From Geothrix campi (GTDB taxonomy: Bacteria; Acidobacteriota; Holophagae; Holophagales; Holophagaceae), in assembly GCF_024609265.1 (NCBI RefSeq), contig NZ_JANHMP010000001.1, positions 310,001 through 374,000 of the forward strand: DNA of 64,000 bases. Reading direction: 5' to 3'. The translations under genes and the position numbers were made by a program. This document shows positions 41,988 through 50,176 of the stretch, piece after piece; the first letter of the stretch is position 1, and each line of letters starts with the position of its first letter. The notes beneath the pieces are model-generated. The model did not search any database. It was given only the letters and a program-made list of their open reading frames with translations, and was not told the origin of the DNA.

Positions 41988-43097
41988 ATGAAAAAAACGC
42001 TCCTTTTCCTCCTGGCAGGGACTGCCCTGTCCCTGTCCGCCCAGCAGGGTCAGGCCTGGGTGATGGGTCACGTGGGCCAGACGATGTTCGACAAGGACAA
42101 GAACTTCGGAACCTCCATCGACCTGAAGGACGAACTCCACTACGGTCTCGGCGTGGGTCACTGGTACACCGACCGCTGGGGCGTCGACCTGCGGGCGCTG
42201 CACAATGACATAAAGGCCGACAAGATCCCCGGCGCCCCCACGGGCAGTGAGACTCACCTCCTTCTCTCAGGCCTGTTCAACTTCAGGCCCGGCGCCGACA
42301 ACTGGTACCCCTACTTGGCCGCTGGCCTGGGTGGGACGAACGTCGACAAGAACTATTCCCCCAGCGGGAAGGAGACCACCCGCTTCAACTTCCACGGTGG
42401 CATCGGCGTGATGGGCCGGCTGGCCGACCACTTCATGATGGATCTGAGCGCGAAGGCCGTGAGTGTCGAGCTCCCCAAGTCCCGCATGGAGTACCTGGCC
42501 ACGCTGGGCCTCGGCTACACCTGGGGTGGCGGCAAGAAGGCTGCCCCGGCGCCGCCGCCGCCTCCCCCACCGCCGGCCCCCGAGCCGAAGCCCGAGCCCA
42601 AGCCTGAGCCCGTGGCTCCTCCTCCGCCGCCACCGCCGGCTCCCGAGCCGCCCAAGGAAGTGGTCAAGCCCGTGCCGCCGCCCCCGGCCAAGATCGTCCT
42701 GGATGAGGCCGTGCTTCACTTCGCCAACGGCAAGGCCGACCTCGGCCCCGATGCGACCGCGGCCATCCGCAAGGTGGCGGACAGCCTGAAGGCCTATCCT
42801 GGCGACTACACGCTGGAAGTCAGCGGCCACACCTCCTCCACCGGCAGCAAGGCCGTGAACAAGAAGATCTCCAAGGCACGTGCTGAAGCCGTGGCCAAGG
42901 TCCTGGTGGATTCGGGCATCCCCGCCGCCAAGGTCACCTCAGTGGGCGTCGGTCCCGACAAGCCCATCGCCGACAACAAGACCAAGGAAGGCCAGGCGAA
43001 GAACCGCCGTGTCGAGATCGACGTGAAGACCAAGGACGGCAAGGCCGAGGTCCGCAAGATCACCACCGAGACCGTGGACACGACCCCGAAGAAGTAG
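41988..43097 (+). CDS. OmpA-family outer membrane protein
   Basis: A 369-residue protein: signal peptide (cleavage near L-S-A-Q), an eight-stranded-type barrel (~20-180), a Pro/Glu/Lys-rich linker (~185-240) built of P-E-P-K-P and poly-P runs, and a C-terminal OmpA domain (~245-355) that binds peptidoglycan (V-S-G-H-T-S-S-T-G-S, K-N-R-R-V-E-I). It tethers the outer membrane to the wall. The ribosome site CGGAGG is strong, and the long regulated leader suggests a highly expressed gene. Confidence 0.92.
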   Translation: MKKTLLFLLAGTALSLSAQQGQAWVMGHVGQTMFDKDKNFGTSIDLKDELHYGLGVGHWYTDRWGVDLRALHNDIKADKIPGAPTGSETHLLLSGLFNFRPGADNWYPYLAAGLGGTNVDKNYSPSGKETTRFNFHGGIGVMGRLADHFMMDLSAKAVSVELPKSRMEYLATLGLGYTWGGGKKAAPAPPPPPPPPAPEPKPEPKPEPVAPPPPPPPAPEPPKEVVKPVPPPPAKIVLDEAVLHFANGKADLGPDATAAIRKVADSLKAYPGDYTLEVSGHTSSTGSKAVNKKISKARAEAVAKVLVDSGIPAAKVTSVGVGPDKPIADNKTKEGQAKNRRVEIDVKTKDGKAEVRKITTETVDTTPKK

Positions 43098-43155
43098 CCT
43101 CAGACAGGGCGGGGGCCTTCGCGGGCCTCCGCCCCATTGACTCCGGAGCCACGCC

Positions 43156-43539
43156 ATGTCCATGAAAGACGAGTTCAAGACCTTCATCATGAAGGGCAAC
43201 GTAGTCGACCTGGCCATCGCCGTGGTCGTGGGTGGCGCCTTCGGGAAGATCATCACGGCCTTCGTGGATGGCATCGTGATGCCCCTGGTGACCTATGTTC
43301 TCCCCGCCAACATCAAGTGGGAGGAGTGGGTCCTGGGCAAGTTCCGCATCGGTGCGGTGCTGGGCGCCACCGTGAACTTCCTGATCATCGCCCTGGTGAT
43401 TTTCCTCGTGTTGATCAAGTTCCTGGGCAAGTTCGTGAAGAAGGAAGCCACCGCCCCTACCACCAAGGAGTGCCCGGCCTGCCTGGAGCAGGTACCCCTC
43501 AAGGCCACCCGTTGCAAGCACTGCACGAGCCAGTTGTAG
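43156..43539 (+). CDS. mscL: Large-conductance mechanosensitive channel with C-terminal zinc ribbon
   Basis: A 127-residue channel. The N-terminal amphipathic helix ([14 protein letters not shown]), first pore helix ([11 protein letters not shown]), periplasmic loop and second helix match MscL. The end is unusual: instead of only the helical bundle, it carries C-x2-C...C-x2-C ([14 protein letters not shown]), a zinc ribbon at residues ~107-124 on the cytoplasmic side. It releases osmolytes during osmotic downshock. A strong terminator follows. Confidence 0.93.
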   Translation: MSMKDEFKTFIMKGNVVDLAIAVVVGGAFGKIITAFVDGIVMPLVTYVLPANIKWEEWVLGKFRIGAVLGATVNFLIIALVIFLVLIKFLGKFVKKEATAPTTKECPACLEQVPLKATRCKHCTSQL

Positions 43540-43556
43540 GGATGCCATGAGGATCG

Positions 43557-43587
43557 GAAAGGGCCCGGCTTCCGGGCCCTTTCTCTT
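43557..43587 (+). terminator. Rho-independent terminator after mscL
   Basis: A perfect 12-base stem GAAAGGGCCCGG/CCGGGCCCTTTC with a CTT loop, followed by TCTT. The A/T-containing arms could also terminate minus-strand transcripts. Confidence 0.85.
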
Positions 43588-43670
43588 GTGAAGAAAGGCC
43601 CTTCCGTGCTGAACTGAAGGTTCAACCTCAGGGGCGCTCGGGTGCGCTCCTCCGACGCACGAGGGCGCCG

Positions 43671-46529
43671 ATGAGCGAGCAAGCTCCGGTCAGCATGCCA
43701 TTTCCGGATGGAAGGAATCAGGGCGAACCTGCCCCGGAATCGCCGAAGGCGATTGCCGGGAGGAAATATTCTGTCTTCCTCCCGAAGACCGATTTCCCCA
43801 TGAAGGCCGACCTGCCGCAACGGGAGCCCAAGCGCCTGGAGCGCTGGAAGGCCGAAGGCCTTTACGCCCGCATCGAGGCGAAGCGCAAGGCCGACAACGC
43901 CGCCGGGAAGGGCAGGGGGCGCGAAGTGCTGCACGATGGCCCGCCGTACGCCAACGGCGCCATCCACATGGGCCACGCCCTCAACAAAATCCTCAAGGAC
44001 GTGGTGGTGAAGTCCCGCTGGATGGAGGGCTACGAATCGCCCTACGTGCCGGGCTGGGACTGCCACGGCCTGCCCATCGAGCACGCGGTGGAGAAGGACC
44101 TGGGGCCCAAGCGCCGGGAGCTGAGCCGCGCCGAGTTCCTCCAGAAATGCCGCGCCTACGCCCAGAAATGGATCGACACCCAGCGCACGGCCTTCCAGCG
44201 CCTGGGTGTGCTGGGGGCCTGGGAACAGCCCTACGTGACCATGGATCCCCGCTACGAGGCAGAAACGGTGCGCCATCTGGCCAAGCTCTTCGAGAGCGGC
44301 TCCGTCACCCGCAAGCTCAAGGTCGTCCACTGGAGCTACGGCGCCCGCACGGCCCTGGCCGAAGCCGAGGTCGAGTACGCCGACAGGACCAGCCCCGCCA
44401 TCACGGTGGCCTTCCCGGTGACCGACGCTGCCGCGAAGCACATGGAACTGCCCACGCCCTTGTTCCTCCCCATCTGGACCACCACGCCCTGGACCTTGCC
44501 CAGCAACCTGGCCGTGGCCATGCACCCGGACCTGGAGTACGCGGTGGTTCGTGCGGACGGACGCCATTACATTGTGGCGGTGACGCTCCGGGAAGACTTC
44601 GCGAAGAAGCTCGGACAGGCCCTGCATACCGTGGAGATCCGCAAGGGGAAGGAATTCCAGACCCTCGTGGCGCGTCACCCCTGGATCGATCGGGACAGTC
44701 CGGTGCTGCTGGGTGACTACGTGACCGCCGACACGGGCACGGGCCTGGTGCATACCGCACCGGATCACGGTGTGGACGACTTCAACCTGGCCCATCATCT
44801 GGGCCTGCTCCAACTCGTGGGGCCCGATGGCAAGTTCCTGCCGGTCGTGAACGATCCCGAGCTGGAAGGGAAGAACATCTTCGAGTGCAATCCCCTGGTG
44901 GTGGACAGGCTCCGCCGCATCGGGGCGCTCCTCCACGAGGAGAGCCTCACCCACAGCTATCCCCACTGCTGGCGCACCAAGACCCCCATCCTCTTCCGCG
45001 CCACCGAACAGTGGTTCATCACCATGGATTCGGAGCTGGCCGGGAAGGGCCGCAGCCTGCGGGAGCTTGGCCTCGAGGGCGTGGAGCAGACCCAGTGGGT
45101 GCCCGCCCAGGGCCAGAACCGCATCTACGCCATGATCTCCGGCCGCCCCGATTGGTGCATCAGCCGCCAGCGCGCCTGGGGCACCCCCATCACCGTGCTC
45201 CGCTGCGAGGCCTGCGGCGAGCCCTTGGTGGCCGACTCCATTTTCGAGAAGGCGGCTGCAGCCATCGAGCAGGGTGGCATCGAAGCCTGGTCCGAGCTGT
45301 CCGTCGAGGTTCTGTTGCCCGCTGGGGCGCGGTGCAAGTGCGGATCCACAGCCTTCCAGAAAGAGACGGACATCCTCGATGTCTGGATCGATTCCGGCGT
45401 CAGCGCCTCGGTGGTGTGCGAGTCCCACCCGGAGCTGAACCGGGATGACTACAGCCAGTTCATCTACCTGGAAGGCTCGGATCAGCACCGGGGCTGGTTC
45501 CACAGCTCGCTGCTGTTCAATCTCGCGGCCACCGGCACCAAGCCCTATAAGCAGGTCGTCACCCATGGCTTCGTGCTGGATGGCAAGGGCCAGAAGATGT
45601 CCAAGAGCCTTGGGAACGTCATCACGCCCGAGGAGATCCTCAAGACCCTGGGCGCGGACATCCTGCGTTGGTGGGCTGCCAGCAGCGACTACAGCGAAGA
45701 CATCCGCATCTCGAAGGAGATCCTCGACCGCGGCGCCGACGCCTATCGCAAGACCCGCAATACCTTGCGCTTCCTGTTGGGGGCCCTGGCGGACTTCGAC
45801 CCTACGAAAGATATGGTGGCGCCTGGGGACCTGGCACCCCTGGACCGCTGGGTCCTGGACGCCTTCGGCCGCATGGCCCAGGAGGTGCGCGACGCCTACA
45901 CCCGGTTCGAGTTCCTCCGCGCCACCCAGGCCCTCCTGGGCTTCTGTCAGCTCGAACTCTCGGGCCGGTACTTCGAGATCATCAAGGATCGCCTCTACTG
46001 CGACGCGCTGGATTCCCCCCGCCGCCGCAGTTGCCGCCAGGCCTGCTGGGAGCTGGCCCAGGGCCTCTGCACCCTGCTGGCCCCCGTCATGAGCTTCACC
46101 GCGGACGAGGCCTGGGAGCAGATCCCGGGCTGTTCCGGCAGCGTGCACGAGCAGCGGTTCCCCGAACGCGACGCCCCCGTCGCCGATCCGAAATGGGAGA
46201 GGCTGTGGGAGGTGCGCGAAGCCGTGCAGGCCGCCATGGAGCCCCATCGCGCCGCCAAGACCATTGGCACGAGCCTAGATGCGGCGGTGAAGATCACTTT
46301 GAGTCCGGCGGACTGGGACCTGTTGGATGGTCTCGGCGAATCCCTGGACGACCTGTTGGTGGTTTCTTCCCTCGCTCGAACCGCAAATTCGAGCGCCGCC
46401 GCGCCCCTCGTCGCCGTCACCACCCATCAGGGCACCAAGTGCCCCCGCTGCTGGAACCGCAAGGGCGGGCACGGGAAGGGTGAGGACGCGGCGCTATGCA
46501 TCCGCTGTGCGACGGTGGTGGCCGAGTGA
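43671..46529 (+). CDS. ileS: Isoleucyl-tRNA synthetase
   Basis: A 952-residue class I synthetase that charges tRNA-Ile. The HIGH motif appears as H-M-G-H (residues 99-102), the KMSKS loop is K-M-S-K-S (642-646), a large editing domain lies between, and the C-terminal zinc finger has C-P-R-C and C-I-R-C (~925-947). The N-terminus has about 30 extra residues before the usual start; ATG 43671 has GAGG six bases upstream. No T-box leader is seen. The stop overlaps lspA (GTGA), a common pairing. Confidence 0.97.
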   Translation: MSEQAPVSMPFPDGRNQGEPAPESPKAIAGRKYSVFLPKTDFPMKADLPQREPKRLERWKAEGLYARIEAKRKADNAAGKGRGREVLHDGPPYANGAIHMGHALNKILKDVVVKSRWMEGYESPYVPGWDCHGLPIEHAVEKDLGPKRRELSRAEFLQKCRAYAQKWIDTQRTAFQRLGVLGAWEQPYVTMDPRYEAETVRHLAKLFESGSVTRKLKVVHWSYGARTALAEAEVEYADRTSPAITVAFPVTDAAAKHMELPTPLFLPIWTTTPWTLPSNLAVAMHPDLEYAVVRADGRHYIVAVTLREDFAKKLGQALHTVEIRKGKEFQTLVARHPWIDRDSPVLLGDYVTADTGTGLVHTAPDHGVDDFNLAHHLGLLQLVGPDGKFLPVVNDPELEGKNIFECNPLVVDRLRRIGALLHEESLTHSYPHCWRTKTPILFRATEQWFITMDSELAGKGRSLRELGLEGVEQTQWVPAQGQNRIYAMISGRPDWCISRQRAWGTPITVLRCEACGEPLVADSIFEKAAAAIEQGGIEAWSELSVEVLLPAGARCKCGSTAFQKETDILDVWIDSGVSASVVCESHPELNRDDYSQFIYLEGSDQHRGWFHSSLLFNLAATGTKPYKQVVTHGFVLDGKGQKMSKSLGNVITPEEILKTLGADILRWWAASSDYSEDIRISKEILDRGADAYRKTRNTLRFLLGALADFDPTKDMVAPGDLAPLDRWVLDAFGRMAQEVRDAYTRFEFLRATQALLGFCQLELSGRYFEIIKDRLYCDALDSPRRRSCRQACWELAQGLCTLLAPVMSFTADEAWEQIPGCSGSVHEQRFPERDAPVADPKWERLWEVREAVQAAMEPHRAAKTIGTSLDAAVKITLSPADWDLLDGLGESLDDLLVVSSLARTANSSAAAPLVAVTTHQGTKCPRCWNRKGGHGKGEDAALCIRCATVVAE

Positions 46530-47017
46530 AACGATTCCTCTGGCTGCTGCTACCCGCCACCGCCCTCGCCGTGGATCTCGGCTCCAAGAGCTGGATCCTG
46601 CGGACGCTGGGTGAAAACGAATCCCTGCCTGTCATCAAAGGGTTCTTCTACCTGACCCTGGGCTTCAACCGCGGCGCCATTTTCGGCAGCCTCACCTGGC
46701 TGCCGGAGATGGCCCGGTTCGCGGTGTTCGGTCTGGCCGGTCTGGCGGCGCTGTTCTATTTTGGCCGGCTCTTTCTGGCGAAGACGACCTCTACCTGGGA
46801 CCGGGTGGCCCTGGGCCTCATCCTTGGCGGGGCGCTCGGCAATGGCATTGACCGGCTGGTCCGCGGCGCCGTGGTGGACTTCCTCGACTTCATCTTCGGC
46901 ACCTGGCACTACTGGACCTTCAACCTGGCCGACAGCTTCATCCTCATTGGCGCTGTCCTCTATGGATTGCGGATGCTGCTGGCGCCGAAGGCGGTGGATC
47001 CCCAGGCGAATGGATAG
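46526..47017 (+). CDS. lspA: Lipoprotein signal peptidase (signal peptidase II)
   Basis: A 163-residue inner membrane aspartyl protease with four membrane helices. It cuts lipoprotein signal peptides after lipidation. The catalytic aspartates are in V-V-D-F (Asp118) and N-L-A-D-S (Asp136), with G-G-A-L-G-N-G-I-D-R before. The start is the GTG that overlaps the ileS stop; an upstream ATG at 46496 inside ileS is rejected. It should process the lipoproteins encoded at 2869, 35410 and 38840. Confidence 0.95.
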   Translation: MKRFLWLLLPATALAVDLGSKSWILRTLGENESLPVIKGFFYLTLGFNRGAIFGSLTWLPEMARFAVFGLAGLAALFYFGRLFLAKTTSTWDRVALGLILGGALGNGIDRLVRGAVVDFLDFIFGTWHYWTFNLADSFILIGAVLYGLRMLLAPKAVDPQANG

Positions 47018-47020
47018 GGC

Positions 47021-47992
47021 CTACTGCGCCTCGATGGCCTTGAGCAACGCGGGATCCTTGGGCAGCTGATCCACATCGGCGAGCCTGGGGATGAGGCGCT
47101 TCCAGAACGGCTCGGCGGCGAAGACCTGCTTGAAGATGGGCAGGGCCTCGTCGCGTTTGCCGCTGGAGGCCAGGGCCACGGCTTGCCAGAACGGCATTTC
47201 CCAGATGCCAGGGGCCAGCTTGGCCGCCGCGGCATAGGCGGCCTTGGCCTCGGGCCACTTGGCGGCAGTGACGAACCCGTCGCCTTCATCCATCAGGCGA
47301 TACGCTCGGCGCAGCTGGACGAGGCGGCCCAGCTCCTTCAGGGGATCCGGGTTGTCCTCCACGCGCAGGTCGAAGAGACGGTCGTTCCAGGGTTGGCCGG
47401 AGGGCTTGCCCTTCACGATGAGGATGGCCGCGCTCTGCTGGCCGCGGATATCCCCGCCCTCCGCCTGGGCGGCTCGAAGGGCTGCCAGCAGACGGTCCGC
47501 CAAGTCGCCCTGGGCGGTGCGGAAGGCCTTGGCCATGGCTGGCCAGACCGTGGCCTTGTCCATGAGGTTGGCCTCCACGGTGAAGCCTTCGCCTACCTCA
47601 TGCCCGGCAGCCTGGATGCATTTGGCGCCCGTGTGGGCCGCGGCGCGACCCTGGGCATCCACCATGGCCACCTGGCGCACCTCGCGGTCCGGATCCGCCG
47701 CCAGGAGCGCTTTCAGAGCTTCCGGCGCGGGTTTGCCCGCCTTCATGAGGGCGAGCCCGAGGGCCCCGTAGCTGGGCTCGGTAAAGCTCTGGGTGGCCAC
47801 GGCGCCCACGCCCGGCTCCGCCCAGGGCACGGCGGCGCCCACGGAGAACCAGTGGCTCTGCACCGCCACCCCCAGGTCGCCCGTGGCGGTGTCCCGCGCC
47901 ACGATGGAGTAGGTATGGACCGGACGGCGCGGAACCTCGCCGGCTCGCAGGGGCAGGGCCAGCGACAGGAGCGTGAGGGCAAGCAGACGCAT
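47021..47992 (-). CDS. Secreted DUF1028 (Ntn-hydrolase-like) protein
   Basis: A 323-residue exported protein. After a signal peptide (L-L-A-L-T-L-L-S-L-A-L), residues ~20-230 match DUF1028 (H-T-Y-S-I-V-A-R-D, L-G-V-A-V-Q-S-H-W-F-S-V-G, Q-S-F-T-E-P-S-Y-G), a family with an Ntn-hydrolase-like fold and no settled function. The last ~90 residues look like TPR-type helices. ATG 47992 has GGAG five bases upstream. It is convergent with lspA, three bases away, and divergent from the DUF1684 gene. Confidence 0.83.
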   Translation of the reverse strand: MRLLALTLLSLALPLRAGEVPRRPVHTYSIVARDTATGDLGVAVQSHWFSVGAAVPWAEPGVGAVATQSFTEPSYGALGLALMKAGKPAPEALKALLAADPDREVRQVAMVDAQGRAAAHTGAKCIQAAGHEVGEGFTVEANLMDKATVWPAMAKAFRTAQGDLADRLLAALRAAQAEGGDIRGQQSAAILIVKGKPSGQPWNDRLFDLRVEDNPDPLKELGRLVQLRRAYRLMDEGDGFVTAAKWPEAKAAYAAAAKLAPGIWEMPFWQAVALASSGKRDEALPIFKQVFAAEPFWKRLIPRLADVDQLPKDPALLKAIEAQ

Positions 47993-48042
47993 GGGAACTC
48001 CGGCGAGTGGATGTGCCCCCCATCCTACTCCCGGCTGGTACG

Positions 48043-48936
48043 ATGACCGGCATGCGACGCCTCCTGCTCCCTGCCGTCTCCTGCCTCCTGCTCGGCGCGG
48101 TGCCACCGCGGGAAGCCTATGTGAAGTCCGTGGATGCCTGGCACGCGGAACGCACGGCCCGGCTGGCCGCCGAAGACGGCTGGCTGAGCCTGGTGGGGCT
48201 GGACTGGCTCAAACCCGGAGAGAACACGCTGGGCACGGCCTCCGGCTCGACCGTTCTGCTGCCCGAGGGGGCTGCTCCTGCCCAGGCGGGCACCTTCATG
48301 GTCGAAGGGAGTACGGTGCGGATCCATCTCGTCACAGGCAGCGGAATCCTCGTGAATGGACAGGTCGTGGCGGAAGCCACGCTGAAGACGGATGCGGACG
48401 GCCAGCCGGATCTGCTGCGGGCCGGCCGGATCACGTTCTATGTCATCCGCCGGGGCAGCCGCTTCGGCATCCGCATGAAGGATCCAGAAGCTCCGACCCG
48501 CAAGGCTTTCCATGGCGTAGCGCGCTTCCCGGTGGACCCCGCCTGGCGGGTGGAGGCGGCCTATATCCCATATCCCACGCCACAGACCCGGGCCATCCCC
48601 ACGGTGCTGGGCACTTCCGAATCCATGACTGCACCAGGGCTGCTGCGCTTCAAGCTCAAGGGCCGCACGGTCACCCTGGAACCCCTCATCGAGGACCCGG
48701 CCCATCCGGAGCTCTTCATCATCTTCCGCGACGCCTCCAGCGGGAAGGAGACCTATCCGGCCGGGCGCTTCCTCTATGCCGCCATGCCCAAGGACGGGAA
48801 GGTGATCCTGGATTTCAACCGCGCCTACAACCCGCCCTGCGCGTTCTCCCATTTCGCCACCTGCCCCTTGCCGCCGAAGCGCAACGACCTTCGCATCGCG
48901 GTCCGGGCAGGTGAAAAAGACTATGGCCAGCATTGA
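48043..48936 (+). CDS. Secreted DUF1684 protein
   Basis: A 297-residue exported protein of the DUF1684 family. Matching blocks are D-G-W-L-S-L-V-G-L-D-W-L-K-P-G and, near the end, D-F-N-R-A-Y-N-P-P-C-A-F-S-H-F-A-T-C-P-L-P. The family is widespread and uncharacterised. The signal peptide is short (R-R-L-L-L-P-A-V-S-C-L-L-L). ATGs at 48043 and 48052 are both possible and neither has a good ribosome site. A lipidation site is doubtful. Confidence 0.82.
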   Translation: MTGMRRLLLPAVSCLLLGAVPPREAYVKSVDAWHAERTARLAAEDGWLSLVGLDWLKPGENTLGTASGSTVLLPEGAAPAQAGTFMVEGSTVRIHLVTGSGILVNGQVVAEATLKTDADGQPDLLRAGRITFYVIRRGSRFGIRMKDPEAPTRKAFHGVARFPVDPAWRVEAAYIPYPTPQTRAIPTVLGTSESMTAPGLLRFKLKGRTVTLEPLIEDPAHPELFIIFRDASSGKETYPAGRFLYAAMPKDGKVILDFNRAYNPPCAFSHFATCPLPPKRNDLRIAVRAGEKDYGQH

Positions 48937-49002
48937 ATCTGCCCGATCTGTATCCGGGCCGGTAGATCCTATGGTGGGGGCTGAAGCAGGAAAATAGATG
49001 CA

Positions 49003-49030
49003 TTGATTGTTCCGGTGGGAACGTTACCAT
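49003..49030 (+). promoter_or_regulatory. Putative promoter with palindromic spacer
   Basis: TTGATT and TACCAT are 16 bases apart. The spacer is largely a palindrome, GTTCC-ggtg-GGAAC (49009-49022), suggesting a regulator that binds between -35 and -10. Confidence 0.4.
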
Positions 49031-49065
49031 CTGCTCAGACACCCAATAAACAGTCCGGAGGAACC

Positions 49066-49245
49066 ATGCCGCCCGGAAACACCCATGCCAAAGCACCAGC
49101 CAAGGTGGTCGAGAAGGTGACCGTCGAGGCCTGCATTGCCATCGCGCAGCGGGTCCAACGCGCACGCTGTATCTCGGGCGATCAGGCCGGCTCAGAGGCG
49201 GCCAACCAGATCGCCGAAGTCATGCGTGAAGAACTTCTTCGCTAG
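49066..49245 (+). CDS. Small hypothetical protein, 59 residues
   Basis: A short frame with a strong ribosome site (GGAGG, four bases before ATG). The product is basic at the N-terminus (H-A-K-A-P-A-K-V-V-E-K-V) and then forms a predicted helix pair with two cysteines (E-A-C-I-A-I-A and R-A-R-C-I-S-G). No signal peptide or known family. It stands alone between two opposing units, behind a possible regulated promoter. I do not recognise it. Confidence 0.6.
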   Translation: MPPGNTHAKAPAKVVEKVTVEACIAIAQRVQRARCISGDQAGSEAANQIAEVMREELLR

Positions 49246-49286
49246 TTGCCGGATCGCACCGCCCTGGTCCGGGCCGCCCTCGTAAG

Positions 49287-49718
49287 TCAGACCCGGAATT
49301 CGTCGGGCCGCCAAATCTTGATGCGCTTCTTGATGGCTTCGCCATCCAGGTTTTCCTGGAAGGCTTCCCGCACTCGTTCGGCGACTTCTGAATCGGCGGC
49401 GAAGCGCAGTCCCACAAGCTGCTTGACGGTCAACTCGGGGATGCGGGCCTTCAAATCCTCGGGCAGGAGGCGCGCGAGGCGCAGCTGCTCCTCCAGGCGG
49501 ATGAGGCGGTCCTGGACCTTGAGGGCGTAGACACGGACCTGCACTGCCAGGGCGAGTACTGCCAGGGCCAGGAGGGCGATCCAGAAGGTAGCCAGGGCGG
49601 GGCGGCGGACGAACGTGTAGATCGTGGCGACGGCGGTGATCAGGAAGAAGGGAAGCAGGATGAAGTGGTGAAGAGGCTCGAAGCGACGATGGGTCGCGTA
49701 GGTCTGGGGTGCGGACAT
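49287..49718 (-). CDS. DUF6526-like membrane protein
   Basis: A 143-residue protein with two membrane helices (residues ~20-60) after a short Y-x-x-H-R-R-F-E-P-L-H-H start, then a cytoplasmic helical part (V-Y-A-L-K-V-Q-D-R-L-I-R-L-E-E-Q-L-R-L) ending W-R-P-D-E-F-R-V. The layout matches a small uncharacterised family I recall as DUF6526. GGAG is five bases before the ATG. It is the last gene of the minus-strand unit after arfB. Confidence 0.7.
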   Translation of the reverse strand: MSAPQTYATHRRFEPLHHFILLPFFLITAVATIYTFVRRPALATFWIALLALAVLALAVQVRVYALKVQDRLIRLEEQLRLARLLPEDLKARIPELTVKQLVGLRFAADSEVAERVREAFQENLDGEAIKKRIKIWRPDEFRV

Positions 49719-49742
49719 GGGATCTCCAGGGGACGATCCAGG

Positions 49743-50168
49743 TTACTCCAGGGGCCCGCTGCGCCGCCGCTTGATGTCGGAAGATCGCTTCTTGGCTTCC
49801 AGGCGCCGTTCCTTGGAGGCCTTCGTGGGGCGGGTGGCCCGGCGGGGGATGGGCCGCACCAAGGCGGCGCGCACAGCCTCGGCGGCCTTCTCCCGGGCAT
49901 CCTCCAGGTTCTTGAGCTGGTCCCGGGTGCGGTCGCTGATGACGATCCAGAGCCCCTCGGCATCCAGACGGTTGCGCTGGGTCACCCTCAGCCGCACCAG
50001 GGCATCCTCCGGGAGGCCCTCGATGGCGGCCAGATCGATGCGCAGCTCCACCTTGGAGGACACCTTGTTCACGTTCTGCCCGCCCGCGCCGCCAGCTCGC
50101 ACCGCCTTGAAGCGGATGGCATCGCCGGGGATGCGGACGGAAGCGGTGACTGGGATGGGATCGGCCAT
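49743..50168 (-). CDS. arfB: Alternative ribosome-rescue factor / peptidyl-tRNA hydrolase
   Basis: A 141-residue RF1-like hydrolase (ArfB/YaeJ). The G-G-Q motif at residues 29-31 in G-G-A-G-G-Q-N-V-N-K-V hydrolyses peptidyl-tRNA on stalled ribosomes, and the basic tail (R-R-A-T-R-P-T-K-A-S-K-E-R-R) enters the empty mRNA channel. It lacks codon-recognition domains, as expected. The gene starts 8 bases after the permease stop, so it is read from the exporter operon. Confidence 0.93.
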   Translation of the reverse strand: MADPIPVTASVRIPGDAIRFKAVRAGGAGGQNVNKVSSKVELRIDLAAIEGLPEDALVRLRVTQRNRLDAEGLWIVISDRTRDQLKNLEDAREKAAEAVRAALVRPIPRRATRPTKASKERRLEAKKRSSDIKRRRSGPLE

Positions 50169-50176
50169 GCGGAATC

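Noticed and set aside
43584-43670. T-box leader for ileS
   Set aside because: Only 87 bases separate the terminator from the start; no T-box core or antiterminator is visible.
43293-46247. Minus-strand frame of 984 codons opposite ileS
   Set aside because: It is the antisense of a clear isoleucyl-tRNA synthetase; its translation is His/Gly/Ala-rich with no family features.
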